NCBI RefSeq assembly: GCF_030816915.1
Contig: NZ_JAUSYN010000002.1
Coordinates: 3,361,501-3,425,500, forward strand
Source: Streptomyces sp. B3I8
GTDB lineage: Bacteria > Actinomycetota > Actinomycetes > Streptomycetales > Streptomycetaceae
DNA: 64,000 bases
Reading direction: 5' to 3'
The notes beneath the pieces are model-generated. The model searched no databases and was not told where the DNA came from. It saw nothing but the letters and a program-made list of their open reading frames with translations. Both the position numbers and the translations under genes were made by a program. How positions within the stretch are numbered: position 1 is the stretch's first letter; each line of letters begins with the position of its first letter. This document shows positions 1-7,802 of this stretch, piece after piece.

Positions 1-2028
1 GTCGGGGACGACCAGCCGCGCGCCCTTGCCGCCGAGCAGCGCGGACTCCACGACCGCCTGGATCAGGCCGCCGTCGGACAGGTCGTGCGCGGAGTCGACC
101 ATGCCGTCGCGGGAGGCGGAGATGAGGATCTCGCCGAGCAGCCGTTCGCGCTCCAGGTCCACCTGGGGCGGCAGCCCCCCGAGGTGGTCGTGGATCACCT
201 GGGACCAGGCCGAGCCGCTGAACTCCTCACGCGTGTCGCCGAGGAGGTACAGGAGCTGCCCCTCCTCCTGGAAGGCGACCGGCGTGCGGCGCGCCACGTC
301 GTCGATGACGCCGAGGACGGCCACGACCGGGGTCGGGTGGATGGCCGCCTCGCCCGTCTGGTTGTAGAGCGAGACGTTGCCGCCGGTCACCGGCGTGCCG
401 AGCTGCAGGCAGCCGTCCGCCAGGCCGCGGACGGCCTCCGCGAACTGCCACATGACCGCCGGGTCCTCGGGGGAGCCGAAGTTCAGGCAGTCGGAGACGG
501 CGAGCGGCTTGGCACCGGTCGTCGCCACGTTGCGGTAGGCCTCGGCGAGGGCGAGCTGCGCGCCCGTGTACGGGTCGAGCTTGGCGTACCGGCCGTTGCC
601 GTCGGTGGCGAGGGCGACGCCGAGGCCGGACTCCTCGTCGATGCGGATCATGCCGGAGTCCTCGGGCTGGGCGAGGACGGTGTTGCCCTGCACGAAGTGG
701 TCGTACTGCTGGGTGATCCACTTCTTGGAGGCCTGGTTGGGGGAGGCGACCAGCTTCAGGACCTGGTCCTTCAGCTCCTCCGCGGTCTGCGGCCGGGGCA
801 GCTTCTCCGCGCCGTCCGCCTGGAGGGCGTCCTGCCACTCGGGGCGGGCGTACGGGCGTTCGTACACCGGGCCCTCGTGGGCGACGGTGCGCGGGTCGAC
901 GTCGACGATCTTGCCGCCGTGCCAGAAGATCTCCAGCCGGTCGCCGTCGGTGACCTCACCGATGACGGTGGCGATGACGTCCCACTTGTCGCAGATCTCG
1001 AGGAAGCGGCCGACCTTCTCCGGCTCGACGACCGCGCACATGCGCTCCTGCGACTCGCTCATGAGGATCTCCTCGGGCGAGAGCGTGGAGTCGCGCAGCG
1101 GGACGTCGTCCAGGGTGACGCGCATGCCGCCGGAGCCGTTCGACGCCAGTTCGCTCGTCGCGCAGGACAGGCCCGCCGCGCCGAGGTCCTGGATGCCGAC
1201 GACCAGCTTCTCGGCGAACGCCTCCAGGGTGCACTCGATGAGGAGCTTCTCCTGGAAGGGGTCGCCGACCTGGACGGCGGGGCGCTTGGACGGCTTCGCG
1301 TCGTCGAAGGTCTCGGAGGCCAGGATGGAGGCGCCGCCGATGCCGTCGCCGCCCGTCCGGGCCCCGTACAGGATGACCTTGTTGCCGGCGCCGGACGCCT
1401 TGGCGAGGTGGATGTCCTCGTGCCGCATGACGCCGATGGCACCGGCGTTGACCAGCGGGTTGCCCTGGTAGCAGGCGTCGAAGACGACCTCGCCGCCGAT
1501 GTTGGGCAGGCCCAGGCAGTTGCCGTAGCCGCCGATGCCGGCGACGACACCGGGCAGGACGCGCTTGGTGTCCGGGTGGTCGGCCGCGCCGAAGCGCAGC
1601 GGGTCCACGACGGCGACCGGGCGCGCGCCCATCGCGATGATGTCGCGCACGATGCCGCCCACCCCGGTGGCCGCGCCCTGGTAGGGCTCCACGTAGGAGG
1701 GGTGGTTGTGCGACTCCACCTTGAAGGTGACGGCGTAGCCCTGGCCGACGTCCACGACGCCCGCGTTCTCGCCGATGCCGACGAGCATCGCGTCGTTCTC
1801 GGGGGCCTTCTCGCCGAACTGGCGGAGGTGGACCTTGGAGGACTTGTACGAGCAGTGCTCGGACCACATCACCGAGTACATGGCGAGCTCGGCGCCGGTC
1901 GGGCGGCGGCCCAGGATCTCGACGACGCGCTCGTACTCGTCCTTCTTCAGACCGAGCTCGGCCCAGGGCAGCGCGACATCGGGGGTCGCGGCCGCGTGTT
2001 CGACCGTGTCCAGAGGTGTCTTGCTCAT
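1..2028 (-). CDS. purL: Phosphoribosylformylglycinamidine synthase subunit PurL (3' end cut by window edge)
   Basis: Large subunit of FGAM synthase, which converts FGAR to FGAM with ATP and ammonia supplied by PurQ (purine synthesis, step 4, cytosol). About 676 codons are visible; actinobacterial small-type PurL is near 750, so the last part lies outside the window. Family motifs are clear: [10 protein letters not shown] near residue 55, [10 protein letters not shown] near 105, [11 protein letters not shown] near 120 and AHDLSDGGL near the visible end. The ATG start overlaps the purQ stop by 4 bp (ATGA), so purS-purQ-purL are translationally coupled. Codon use is typical of the host. Confidence 0.97.
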   Translation of the reverse strand, partial: MSKTPLDTVEHAAATPDVALPWAELGLKKDEYERVVEILGRRPTGAELAMYSVMWSEHCSYKSSKVHLRQFGEKAPENDAMLVGIGENAGVVDVGQGYAVTFKVESHNHPSYVEPYQGAATGVGGIVRDIIAMGARPVAVVDPLRFGAADHPDTKRVLPGVVAGIGGYGNCLGLPNIGGEVVFDACYQGNPLVNAGAIGVMRHEDIHLAKASGAGNKVILYGARTGGDGIGGASILASETFDDAKPSKRPAVQVGDPFQEKLLIECTLEAFAEKLVVGIQDLGAAGLSCATSELASNGSGGMRVTLDDVPLRDSTLSPEEILMSESQERMCAVVEPEKVGRFLEICDKWDVIATVIGEVTDGDRLEIFWHGGKIVDVDPRTVAHEGPVYERPYARPEWQDALQADGAEKLPRPQTAEELKDQVLKLVASPNQASKKWITQQYDHFVQGNTVLAQPEDSGMIRIDEESGLGVALATDGNGRYAKLDPYTGAQLALAEAYRNVATTGAKPLAVSDCLNFGSPEDPAVMWQFAEAVRGLADGCLQLGTPVTGGNVSLYNQTGEAAIHPTPVVAVLGVIDDVARRTPVAFQEEGQLLYLLGDTREEFSGSAWSQVIHDHLGGLPPQVDLERERLLGEILISASRDGMVDSAHDLSDGGLIQAVVESALLGGKGARLVVPD

Positions 2029-2729
2029 GCGCTGACCAGCTTCTTGAGGATCGACGTGAAGAAGGGGAGGCCGTCGGTGCGGCCGCTGCCGACGAGCGGC
2101 TCCACGGCGTGCTCCGGGTGCGGCATGAGGCCGACGACGTTGCCCGCGGCGTTGGTGATGCCGGCGATGTCGTTGAGCGAGCCGTTGGGGTTGCCGTAGC
2201 CGGCGGCGGAGTCGCCGTCGACCGCGTAGCGGAAGGCGACGCGGCCCTCGGCCTCCAGCTCCGCCAGTGTCCGCGCGTCGGCGACGAACCGGCCGTCCAT
2301 GTTCTTGAGCGGGATGCTGATCTCCTGGCCCGCGTCGTAGTCGGTGGTCCAGGCGGTGTCCGCGTTCTCCACCCGCAGCTTCTGGTCGCGGCAGATGAAG
2401 TGCAGGTGGTCGTTGCCGAGCATGCCGCCGGGCAGGAGGTGGGCCTCGGTGAGGATCTGGAAGCCGTTGCAGATGCCGAGCACCGGGAGGCCGGCCTTCG
2501 CCTGGTCGATGACGGTGTCCATGACCGGCGAGAAACGCGCGATGGCGCCCGCGCGCAGATAGTCACCGTAGGAGAAACCGCCGCACAGCACCACGGCGTC
2601 GACCTGCCTGAGGTCCTTGTCCTTGTGCCAGAGCGCCACGGGTTCGGCGCCGGCGACACGGATCGCGCGCTGCGTGTCCCGGTCGTCGAGACTGCCGGGG
2701 AAAGTGACGACGCCAATACGAGCGGTCAC
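2025..2729 (-). CDS. purQ: Phosphoribosylformylglycinamidine synthase subunit PurQ (glutaminase)
   Basis: Class I glutamine amidotransferase of 234 aa that releases ammonia from glutamine and channels it to PurL. The nucleophile elbow LGICNGFQ (Cys near residue 87) and the late PHPEHAVEP motif supplying the catalytic His/Glu are present. N-terminus [13 protein letters not shown] is typical of the family. It overlaps purS upstream and purL downstream by 4 bp each, so the three form one operon read leftward. Length is normal for the small PurQ of Gram-positive bacteria. Confidence 0.97.
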   Translation of the reverse strand: MTARIGVVTFPGSLDDRDTQRAIRVAGAEPVALWHKDKDLRQVDAVVLCGGFSYGDYLRAGAIARFSPVMDTVIDQAKAGLPVLGICNGFQILTEAHLLPGGMLGNDHLHFICRDQKLRVENADTAWTTDYDAGQEISIPLKNMDGRFVADARTLAELEAEGRVAFRYAVDGDSAAGYGNPNGSLNDIAGITNAAGNVVGLMPHPEHAVEPLVGSGRTDGLPFFTSILKKLVSA

Positions 2730-3004
2730 TTCGCGGCCCCCGCGACCACGTCCGCGGACTCGACCTTCACGGTGAAGTCCTCGATCACGGTGTTGGCGAG
2801 GAAGGATTCCGCCAGATCATGGATCCGCGCGAGGGCGGCGTCGTCGACCGGCCCGTCCACCTCGAGTTCGAATCGCTTTCCCTGACGTACGTCGGAGATG
2901 CCCTCGAAACCGAGCCGCGGCAGTGCGCGCTGCACCGCCTGGCCCTGGGGGTCGAGGATCTCCGGCTTGAGCATGACGTCGACTACGACGCGTGCCACTG
3001 GCAC
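2726..3004 (-). CDS. purS: Phosphoribosylformylglycinamidine synthase subunit PurS
   Basis: Small (92 aa) bridging subunit of the three-part FGAM synthase complex that holds PurQ on PurL. The sequence carries the PurS features [19 protein letters not shown] near residue 5 and [10 protein letters not shown] in the middle. It is the first gene of the leftward purSQL operon and overlaps purQ by 4 bp. The 511 bp upstream, shared with the divergent Lsr2-like gene, must hold the operon promoter. Confidence 0.95.
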   Translation of the reverse strand: MPVARVVVDVMLKPEILDPQGQAVQRALPRLGFEGISDVRQGKRFELEVDGPVDDAALARIHDLAESFLANTVIEDFTVKVESADVVAGAAK

Positions 3005-3515
3005 TCCCGGTGTGTGGTGCTGAGCAGGTTCCTTCAGACTACCCGTACGAAATTTCTACGCGGGTAGATTCGTAGGAAAGCACGGAATGGGCGACGGCGG
3101 TCACACACGCCCCCGGCAAGCGCGGGAGAGCCACTGCGCCGGACTTCGTCACGGAATCGGCATGAGCGGTGTCACGATCGGGTGTCGGCCGCCCGGCGAC
3201 ACGAAAAGATCAGGAAAAGATCAGGCGTCCGACAGTGGTTCCTATTGCGCGGGGACACGCGGGCGGATTTAGTCGTTCCGCCCACGGCATTGCGCGGCCC
3301 TGTACAAAGGAATTGGCAATAGCCGATACTTTGCTCAATGGCATCCAAAGACGCGGTGCCAATCAATGGGCCAGTACCGGGCAGTACCCCACCAAGTACA
3401 CCGACCCAGTACACCCACCCAAGTACACCCACTCCATTGACAGCCGGACAGTCGACATCCGCCGGACGCGACCGCATCCGCGGGTCCGTGATGTCGCACG
3501 AAGGGACCGATATTC
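3005..3515. other. Divergent intergenic region between purS and the Lsr2-like gene
   Basis: No convincing gene. It must contain promoters for purSQL (leftward) and the Lsr2-like gene (rightward). Near 3040-3080 there is a comparatively A/T-rich stretch (TACGAAATTTCTACG). The right half contains the AGTAC array listed separately. A ribosome site AAGGGA at 3501-3506 precedes the GTG start at 3516. Confidence 0.5.
3373..3434. repeat. Five AGTAC pentamers at near-helical spacing upstream of the Lsr2-like gene
   Basis: AGTAC occurs at 3373, 3383, 3395, 3408 and 3422, spaced 10, 12, 13 and 14 bp, embedded in C-rich sequence of the form AGTACACCCACC. The array ends about 80 bp before the GTG start of the Lsr2-like gene. 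Spacing close to one helical turn suggests a protein-binding array, but no regulator is known to me for it. Confidence 0.45.
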
Positions 3516-3833
3516 GTGGCGCAGCGTGTCGTGGTCACACTCTTTGACGACATCGACGGCTCGGAAGCGGCCGAAACGATCGCCTTCGGGCTCGACGGCA
3601 GGTCGTACGAGATCGACCTGAACCAGACGAATGCCGAGGAGCTGCGGACGGCGCTCGCGCCGTACGTGGAGGCGGGCCGCAAGCGGGCGCGCTCCGGCAA
3701 GGCGTACCGGGAGACGGTGGTCGCCCCGGACCCGGCGGCGGTCCGGGCGTGGGCGCAGGCGCACCGGATGGACGTGCCGGCCCGGGGGCGCATCCCGAAG
3801 CGGGTGTACGAGGCGTTCGCCGAGGCGCAGTGA
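3516..3833 (+). CDS. lsrL: Lsr2-family nucleoid-associated protein (second paralogue, LsrL type)
   Basis: 105-aa histone-like protein that bridges DNA and silences A/T-rich genes. The N-terminal oligomerisation half begins MAQRVVVTLFDDIDGSEA; the C-terminal half holds the DNA-binding AT-hook-like core with PARGRIPKRVYEAF, where RGR inserts in the minor groove. GTG start with AAGGGA 9 bp upstream. Position next to purSQL matches the second Lsr2 paralogue of Streptomyces rather than the main lsr2 gene, which lies elsewhere; that assignment comes from memory of synteny. The linker between domains is Arg/Lys-rich as usual. Confidence 0.9.
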   Translation: MAQRVVVTLFDDIDGSEAAETIAFGLDGRSYEIDLNQTNAEELRTALAPYVEAGRKRARSGKAYRETVVAPDPAAVRAWAQAHRMDVPARGRIPKRVYEAFAEAQ

Positions 3834-4002
3834 GGGCGGCGGGGCGCGCGGCGGGGGCGGTCGTCCGCGGCTCGTGGTGACCGGCCGACGGCCGGTCACG
3901 CGCCCCCGGCGCCAACCGACTTGCGCACCACCCCCGCTGATCGGCTAAAGTCTGGAGCACGCCGCCGGGCAGGGCCGAAAAAGTCCAGCTCACGGAGTAC
4001 AT

Positions 4003-4074
4003 GCGGGTGTAGTTCAGTAGTAGAACACCCCCTTTCCAAGGGGGAGGCGCAGTGTGCAATTCCTGTCACCCGCT
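4003..4074 (+). tRNA. tRNA-Gly (anticodon TCC)
   Basis: 72-nt cloverleaf: acceptor GCGGGTG pairs with CACCCGC; anticodon stem CCCCC/GGGGG encloses loop TTTCCAA, giving anticodon TCC. The T arm contains the usual GCAATTCCTGTC. No CCA is encoded; the discriminator is T. Reads Gly codons GGA/GGG. Confidence 0.95.
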
Positions 4075-4153
4075 CTGCACCGCCGGACCGATGCCCTCAG
4101 TGGATCAGGTAGGCTGGTGCCGCACCGATCGGTGAAAGCCGGTCGGGGGCATT

Positions 4154-4226
4154 GCGGACGTAGCTCAGTTGGTAGAGCGCAACCTTGCCAAGGTTGAGGT
4201 CGCGAGTTCGAGCCTCGTCGTCCGCT
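4154..4226 (+). tRNA. tRNA-Gly (anticodon GCC), copy 1
   Basis: 73-nt cloverleaf: acceptor GCGGACG/CGTCCGC, anticodon stem CAACC/GGTTG around loop TTGCCAA (anticodon GCC), T loop GTTCGAG. Identical along its length to the copy at 6619. Followed 11 bp later by a strong terminator. Confidence 0.96.
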
Positions 4227-4237
4227 CGGGAAAATCG

Positions 4238-4267
4238 AAGGCCCCGGTCCTTTTGGACCGGGGCCTT
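4238..4267 (+). terminator. Terminator after tRNA-Gly copy 1
   Basis: 13-bp perfect stem AAGGCCCCGGTCC / GGACCGGGGCCTT with a TTTT loop. The same stem, differing only in the loop, follows the second tRNA-Gly(GCC) copy. Confidence 0.85.
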
Positions 4268-4341
4268 CGTCGTGCGCGGTCCGGATGCCGGCGGTCCGGA
4301 TGCCGGCGTCCGGAAGGACCGCGATTCCGCCGACCACCGGC

Positions 4342-4992
4342 TCAGTCCGTCCGCGGGAGCGTCTTCGGGCGGAGCGCGTCGACGAGGAGATCGAGCAGGC
4401 GGTCGACCCGCTCCCGGGAGGCGCCGTCCCTGATGGCGGCGAACACGCCGACGAGCAGCGTGAGTACGTCGTCGGAGCCGATGTCCGCGCGGAGCGTGCC
4501 GGCCGCGGCGCCCTGTTCCAGGATCTCGGTGATCGTGGCGGTGACGCGTTCGCGCGAGGGGGCTGCGATGCGACCGGAGGCGAGGGCGGTGCGCAGGACG
4601 TCCGTCATTCCGCGTTTGGTGGCCACGAAGGCGGCGTAGCGGCCCATCCAGGCCCGCAGGGCGATGTCGGCGGGGTGCAGGTCGAGCAGGGCGGAGGCGC
4701 TCTGGGTGGCGGCGTCGAGTTCGGTGGCGTAGACGGCATCGACGAGGTCCTCGCGGGTGGGGAAGTGGCGGTACAGGGTCCCGATGCCGACGCCCGCCCG
4801 GCGGGCGACGGTCTCCAGCGGGACCGGGCCGTCCGCCGCGGCGAAGGCGGCCTGAGCGGCGGCGATGAGCTTCTCGCGGTTGCGCCGCGCATCACGGCGC
4901 ACCGGCCGGCCGGCGGGGTCGGCCGCATCGGCGGACCCGGCCGGGTGCCGCGGGCTCGGGGGCGGGGACGGCGGGACGGCGGACGGACTCAA
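4342..4992 (-). CDS. TetR-family transcriptional regulator of the divergent aldo/keto reductase
   Basis: 216-aa one-component repressor. The TetR DNA-binding domain spans roughly residues 34-85 (REKLIAAAQAAF, then VARRAGVGIGTLYRHFPTRE recognition helix), preceded by a Pro/Ala-rich tail. The C-terminal half is an all-helical ligand domain. Start TTG at 4992 is supported by GGAGGAG upstream; a later start would still keep the HTH. It faces the reductase gene at 5076, and the short gap contains two matching palindromes, one overlapping its own ribosome site, so auto-repression plus control of the reductase is the likely arrangement. Confidence 0.9.
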   Translation of the reverse strand: MSPSAVPPSPPPSPRHPAGSADAADPAGRPVRRDARRNREKLIAAAQAAFAAADGPVPLETVARRAGVGIGTLYRHFPTREDLVDAVYATELDAATQSASALLDLHPADIALRAWMGRYAAFVATKRGMTDVLRTALASGRIAAPSRERVTATITEILEQGAAAGTLRADIGSDDVLTLLVGVFAAIRDGASRERVDRLLDLLVDALRPKTLPRTD

Positions 4993-4993
4993 A

Positions 4994-5044
4994 ACGGAGG
5001 CTCCTCCGGTAGTGCTACGGTGGGCGTAACGGAGGTCCCTCCGT
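4994..5044. promoter_or_regulatory. Twin TetR-type operators ACGGAGG-N2-CCTCCG
   Basis: Two 16-bp palindromes, ACGGAGG-CT-CCTCCGG at 4994-5009 and ACGGAGG-TC-CCTCCGT at 5029-5044, with 35 bp between equivalent positions. The second is perfect. They lie between the divergent TetR gene and the reductase, the place expected for the regulator's own operators. Confidence 0.65.
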
Positions 5045-5075
5045 TTCGTTCAGTCTCTCACGGGAGCAGGTCGCC

Positions 5076-6038
5076 ATGACGTCCGGATCCACCCCCGCCC
5101 CCGACTCGATCGCCTCGGCCCCGACGCCTCGTCCCGGAGGCACCGGCGAGCTGGCCGGCCACATCGTCGCGCGCCTCGGATACGGCGCCATGCAGCTCCG
5201 TCGCCTGCACGACGACCGGGCTGCCGCCCTCGCCCTCCTGCGCCACGCCGTCGACCTCGGTGTCGACCACGTGGACACCGCCGAGTTCTACGGCAACGGC
5301 TTCGTCAACGACGTGATCCGCGAGGCGTTGCGACCCGGGGACGGCGTGGTGATCGTCAGCAAGGTGGGGGCCGTCTCCGATCCCGGCGGTCCGTTCCCCA
5401 TGCGGGTGGCCCAACGCCCCGAGGAACTGCGCGCCGCCGTCGAGACCAACCTCGCCACGCTCGGAGTCGAGCAGGTCCCGGTGGTCAACCTGCGCCGTAC
5501 GGACGTCGGATTCACGCCGCCCGTGCCCGACGACCAGATCGTCGGCCTCGACGACCAGCTCGCGGAGATGACCGCGTTGCGCGACGAGGGCAAGATCGGC
5601 GCCATCGGCCTGAGCAGCGTGTCCCCGGACGTGCTGCGCCGCGCCCTGCCGGCGGGCATCGTGTGCGTCCAGAACCCCTACAGCCTCGTGGCCCGCGAGG
5701 ACGAGGAACTGCTCGACCTGTGTGCGGCGGAGCGGATCGCCTGGGTGCCCTACTTCCCCCTGGGCGGCGCGCTGCCGGGCGGGGCGAAGGTGACCGACGA
5801 GCCCGCCGTGCTCGCCGCCGCCGAGCGCCTGGGCCGCACCCCGGCCCAGGTCGGCCTGGCCTGGCTGCTGCACCACAGCCCGCGCACCCTGCTCATCCCG
5901 GGCACCGCCACCACCGGCCACCTCGAAGCGAACCTGGCGGCGGGCGCGATCACCCTCGACGCGGAGACCCTCGCCGGCCTTGACGCGATCCCCCCGCGTC
6001 AGTCCGTCGCGCGTCGATCCGGCGGCCCGCTCCACTGA
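5076..6038 (+). CDS. Aldo/keto reductase family oxidoreductase
   Basis: 320-aa NADP-dependent TIM-barrel reductase. Family signatures: LGYGAMQL near residue 35, DHVDTAEFYGNG near 67 (catalytic Asp and Tyr), VIVSKVGAV near 95 (catalytic Lys), the QNPYSLVARED segment near 210 and the cofactor-binding LLIPGTAT near 275. Where most AKRs carry the catalytic His after a beta strand (LVHLRR) this protein reads VVNLRR, so His appears replaced by Asn. Substrate cannot be deduced. Controlled presumably by the divergent TetR. Confidence 0.9.
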   Translation: MTSGSTPAPDSIASAPTPRPGGTGELAGHIVARLGYGAMQLRRLHDDRAAALALLRHAVDLGVDHVDTAEFYGNGFVNDVIREALRPGDGVVIVSKVGAVSDPGGPFPMRVAQRPEELRAAVETNLATLGVEQVPVVNLRRTDVGFTPPVPDDQIVGLDDQLAEMTALRDEGKIGAIGLSSVSPDVLRRALPAGIVCVQNPYSLVAREDEELLDLCAAERIAWVPYFPLGGALPGGAKVTDEPAVLAAAERLGRTPAQVGLAWLLHHSPRTLLIPGTATTGHLEANLAAGAITLDAETLAGLDAIPPRQSVARRSGGPLH

Positions 6039-6118
6039 CCGGTCAGCCCGATCCGGCCGGCCCGGACCCGGAGGTACCGGCGCGTTCTCCGGGGCGTACG
6101 CACGCTCGCGATGCGGCC

Positions 6119-6595
6119 GTGCCGCAGCCACGGATGCCGGGGAGGGGCGGACGGTGCGTGGGCAGGGTGAACGGTGTGAGGGTGGCCACGTCCCTGCGCC
6201 ACGAGCCGCCCGGCCGCCGGGTGCTGATCGTGACCGGTCACGGACGGCCGGGCCGTCCCGAGCGGGTTACGGAGGCGGCCGTTCGCGGGTTCGCGCCGAA
6301 GGCGGTGGGCGCTCGGCGGCTCGCGGAGGTCGTCCACGCCGTGCACGCGGGAATCGCCTGCGCCGAAACCGAGTTGGCGGCGGATGCGACGCGCGGCGGG
6401 AACTCGCCGCCGACCGCGCGGGAGGCGCAGGTGGGGGAGTCCGCCGCCGACGGGACGCCGGTCGCGCAGATCGCCGGGCGGGCAGCACCCGCGGAGGGGA
6501 CCGTACGGACCCACCTCTCCTCGGCGGCTGCCGAGCCGGGGGTGGAGGACCGTCACCCGGCGGTGCGTCCCGCGCGTGAGCACGGTTGGGTATAG
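6119..6595 (+). pseudogene. Decayed NarL/LuxR-type response regulator lacking the first half of its receiver domain
   Basis: The reading frame from about 6170 matches the end of a receiver domain (RVLIVTGHGRPG, then AVRGFAPK with the conserved Lys) followed by a LuxR helix-turn-helix (SPPTAREAQV, IAGRAAPAEGTVRTHLSSA, then RPAREHGWV). These are the landmarks of Streptomyces DesR-like regulators, in which the HTH normally reads LTAREAEVL and GTVRNYLSSA. The phospho-acceptor Asp region is missing, no kinase lies nearby, and several conserved HTH residues are changed. The frame is still open, so a short product is possible but probably inactive. Confidence 0.7.
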
Positions 6596-6618
6596 TTGCC
6601 TGCGCGCCACGGCGCAGT

Positions 6619-6691
6619 GCGGACGTAGCTCAGTTGGTAGAGCGCAACCTTGCCAAGGTTGAGGTCGCGAGTTCGAGCCTCGTCGTCCGCT
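6619..6691 (+). tRNA. tRNA-Gly (anticodon GCC), copy 2
   Basis: 73 nt identical to the gene at 4154: acceptor GCGGACG/CGTCCGC, anticodon loop TTGCCAA. Together the two copies bracket the TetR, reductase and decayed regulator genes as a direct repeat. Confidence 0.96.
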
Positions 6692-6712
6692 CCAGGCTCC
6701 AGCGGGAGCGAG

Positions 6713-6745
6713 CGAAGGCCCCGGTCCGATGGACCGGGGCCTTCG
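6713..6745 (+). terminator. Terminator after tRNA-Gly copy 2
   Basis: Perfect 15-bp stem CGAAGGCCCCGGTCC / GGACCGGGGCCTTCG with a GAT loop; nearly the same stem as after copy 1. It also lies just past the 3' end of the convergent purC. Confidence 0.85.
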
Positions 6746-6776
6746 TCGTGCCCGGAGGCGCCGGGCTTCGGCGGTC

Positions 6777-7676
6777 TCAGTTCCAGCGGACGCCCGTCAG
6801 ACGCTCGTAGGCCTCCACGTACTTGCCGCGGGTGGCCTCGACCACCTCGTCCGGCAGGGCGGGAGGCGGCTGCTCGGCGGTGCGGTCCCAGCCGGAGGCG
6901 GGCGAGGTCAGCCAGTCGCGTACGAACTGCTTGTCGTACGAGGGCTGCGCGCGGCCCGGCTGCCAGTCGTCGGCGGGCCAGAAGCGGGAGGAGTCGGGGG
7001 TGAGGACCTCGTCGGCGAGGACCAGGTCGTCGCCGTCGAATCCGAACTCGAACTTGGTGTCGGCCAGGAGGATGCCCCGGTCGCGGGCGATGTCCCGCCC
7101 CCGGGAGTAGACGGCGAGCGTGGCCTGCCGGAGCTGGGCGGCGGTGTCGGCGCCGACCTGGCGGGCGACCTCCTCGTAGGAGACGTTCTCGTCGTGGTCG
7201 CCGACCGCCGCCTTGGTGGCCGGCGTGAAGATCGGCGCGGGCAGCTCGGAGCCGTCGACCAGACCCTCGGGGAGGGCGAGACCGCAGACCGTGCGGGACG
7301 CGTTGTACTCGACAAGGCCCGAGCCGGTCAGGTAACCCCGGGCCACGCACTCCACCGGCACCATGCGCAGCGACTTGCAGACCAGGGTGCGGCCGCGCCA
7401 GTCGGCGGGGGCGCCGGCGGGCAGTTCGGTGCTCAGGACGTGCCCCGGGACGAGGTCGGCGAGCTGGTCGAACCACCACAGGGACAGCTGGGTGAGGATG
7501 CGGCCCTTGTCGGGGATCTCCGTCGGCAGCACCCAGTCGTACGCGGAGATGCGGTCGCTGGCGACCATCACCAGGTCGCCCGCCGCGTTCTGGTACAGCT
7601 CGCGCACCTTGCCGGTGTGCAGGTGCACCAGACCCGGCACCTGGACGGGCTCGGGCTTTTCCACGAATCCGGACAC
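6777..7676 (-). CDS. purC: SAICAR synthetase (phosphoribosylaminoimidazole-succinocarboxamide synthase)
   Basis: 299-aa enzyme joining CAIR and aspartate with ATP to form SAICAR in purine synthesis. Motifs in order: HTGKVRELYQ near residue 21 (nucleotide loop), MVASDRISAYDWVLPTEIPD near 38, VECVARGYLTGSG near 108, and LADTKFEFGFDGDD near 205. The N-terminus and length fit the longer actinobacterial PurC. ATG start at 7676 preceded by GGGGAGG. It lies in the purine neighbourhood (purSQL, purD) but not in one operon with them. Confidence 0.96.
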   Translation of the reverse strand: MSGFVEKPEPVQVPGLVHLHTGKVRELYQNAAGDLVMVASDRISAYDWVLPTEIPDKGRILTQLSLWWFDQLADLVPGHVLSTELPAGAPADWRGRTLVCKSLRMVPVECVARGYLTGSGLVEYNASRTVCGLALPEGLVDGSELPAPIFTPATKAAVGDHDENVSYEEVARQVGADTAAQLRQATLAVYSRGRDIARDRGILLADTKFEFGFDGDDLVLADEVLTPDSSRFWPADDWQPGRAQPSYDKQFVRDWLTSPASGWDRTAEQPPPALPDEVVEATRGKYVEAYERLTGVRWN

Positions 7677-7802
7677 GGTTCCTCCCCGGTTCTGTCCTAT
7701 GGCTCGATTCTCCCGTATGCGGAACGTCGGCTTCGGCCAGGGTGGACCGTCGGGGGCCGGGACGCGCGCCCCGCCGGGCGCGAGGCACGGCCCCCGAAGC
7801 GT

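Noticed and set aside
85..2199. 704-codon open frame on the plus strand opposite purL
   Set aside because: Antisense shadow caused by G/C-rich third positions; no ribosome site and no family resemblance, while purL on the other strand is unmistakable.
956..2716. 586-codon minus-strand frame over purL and purQ
   Set aside because: Same strand as the pur genes but out of frame, Arg/Ser/Thr-rich, with no motif.
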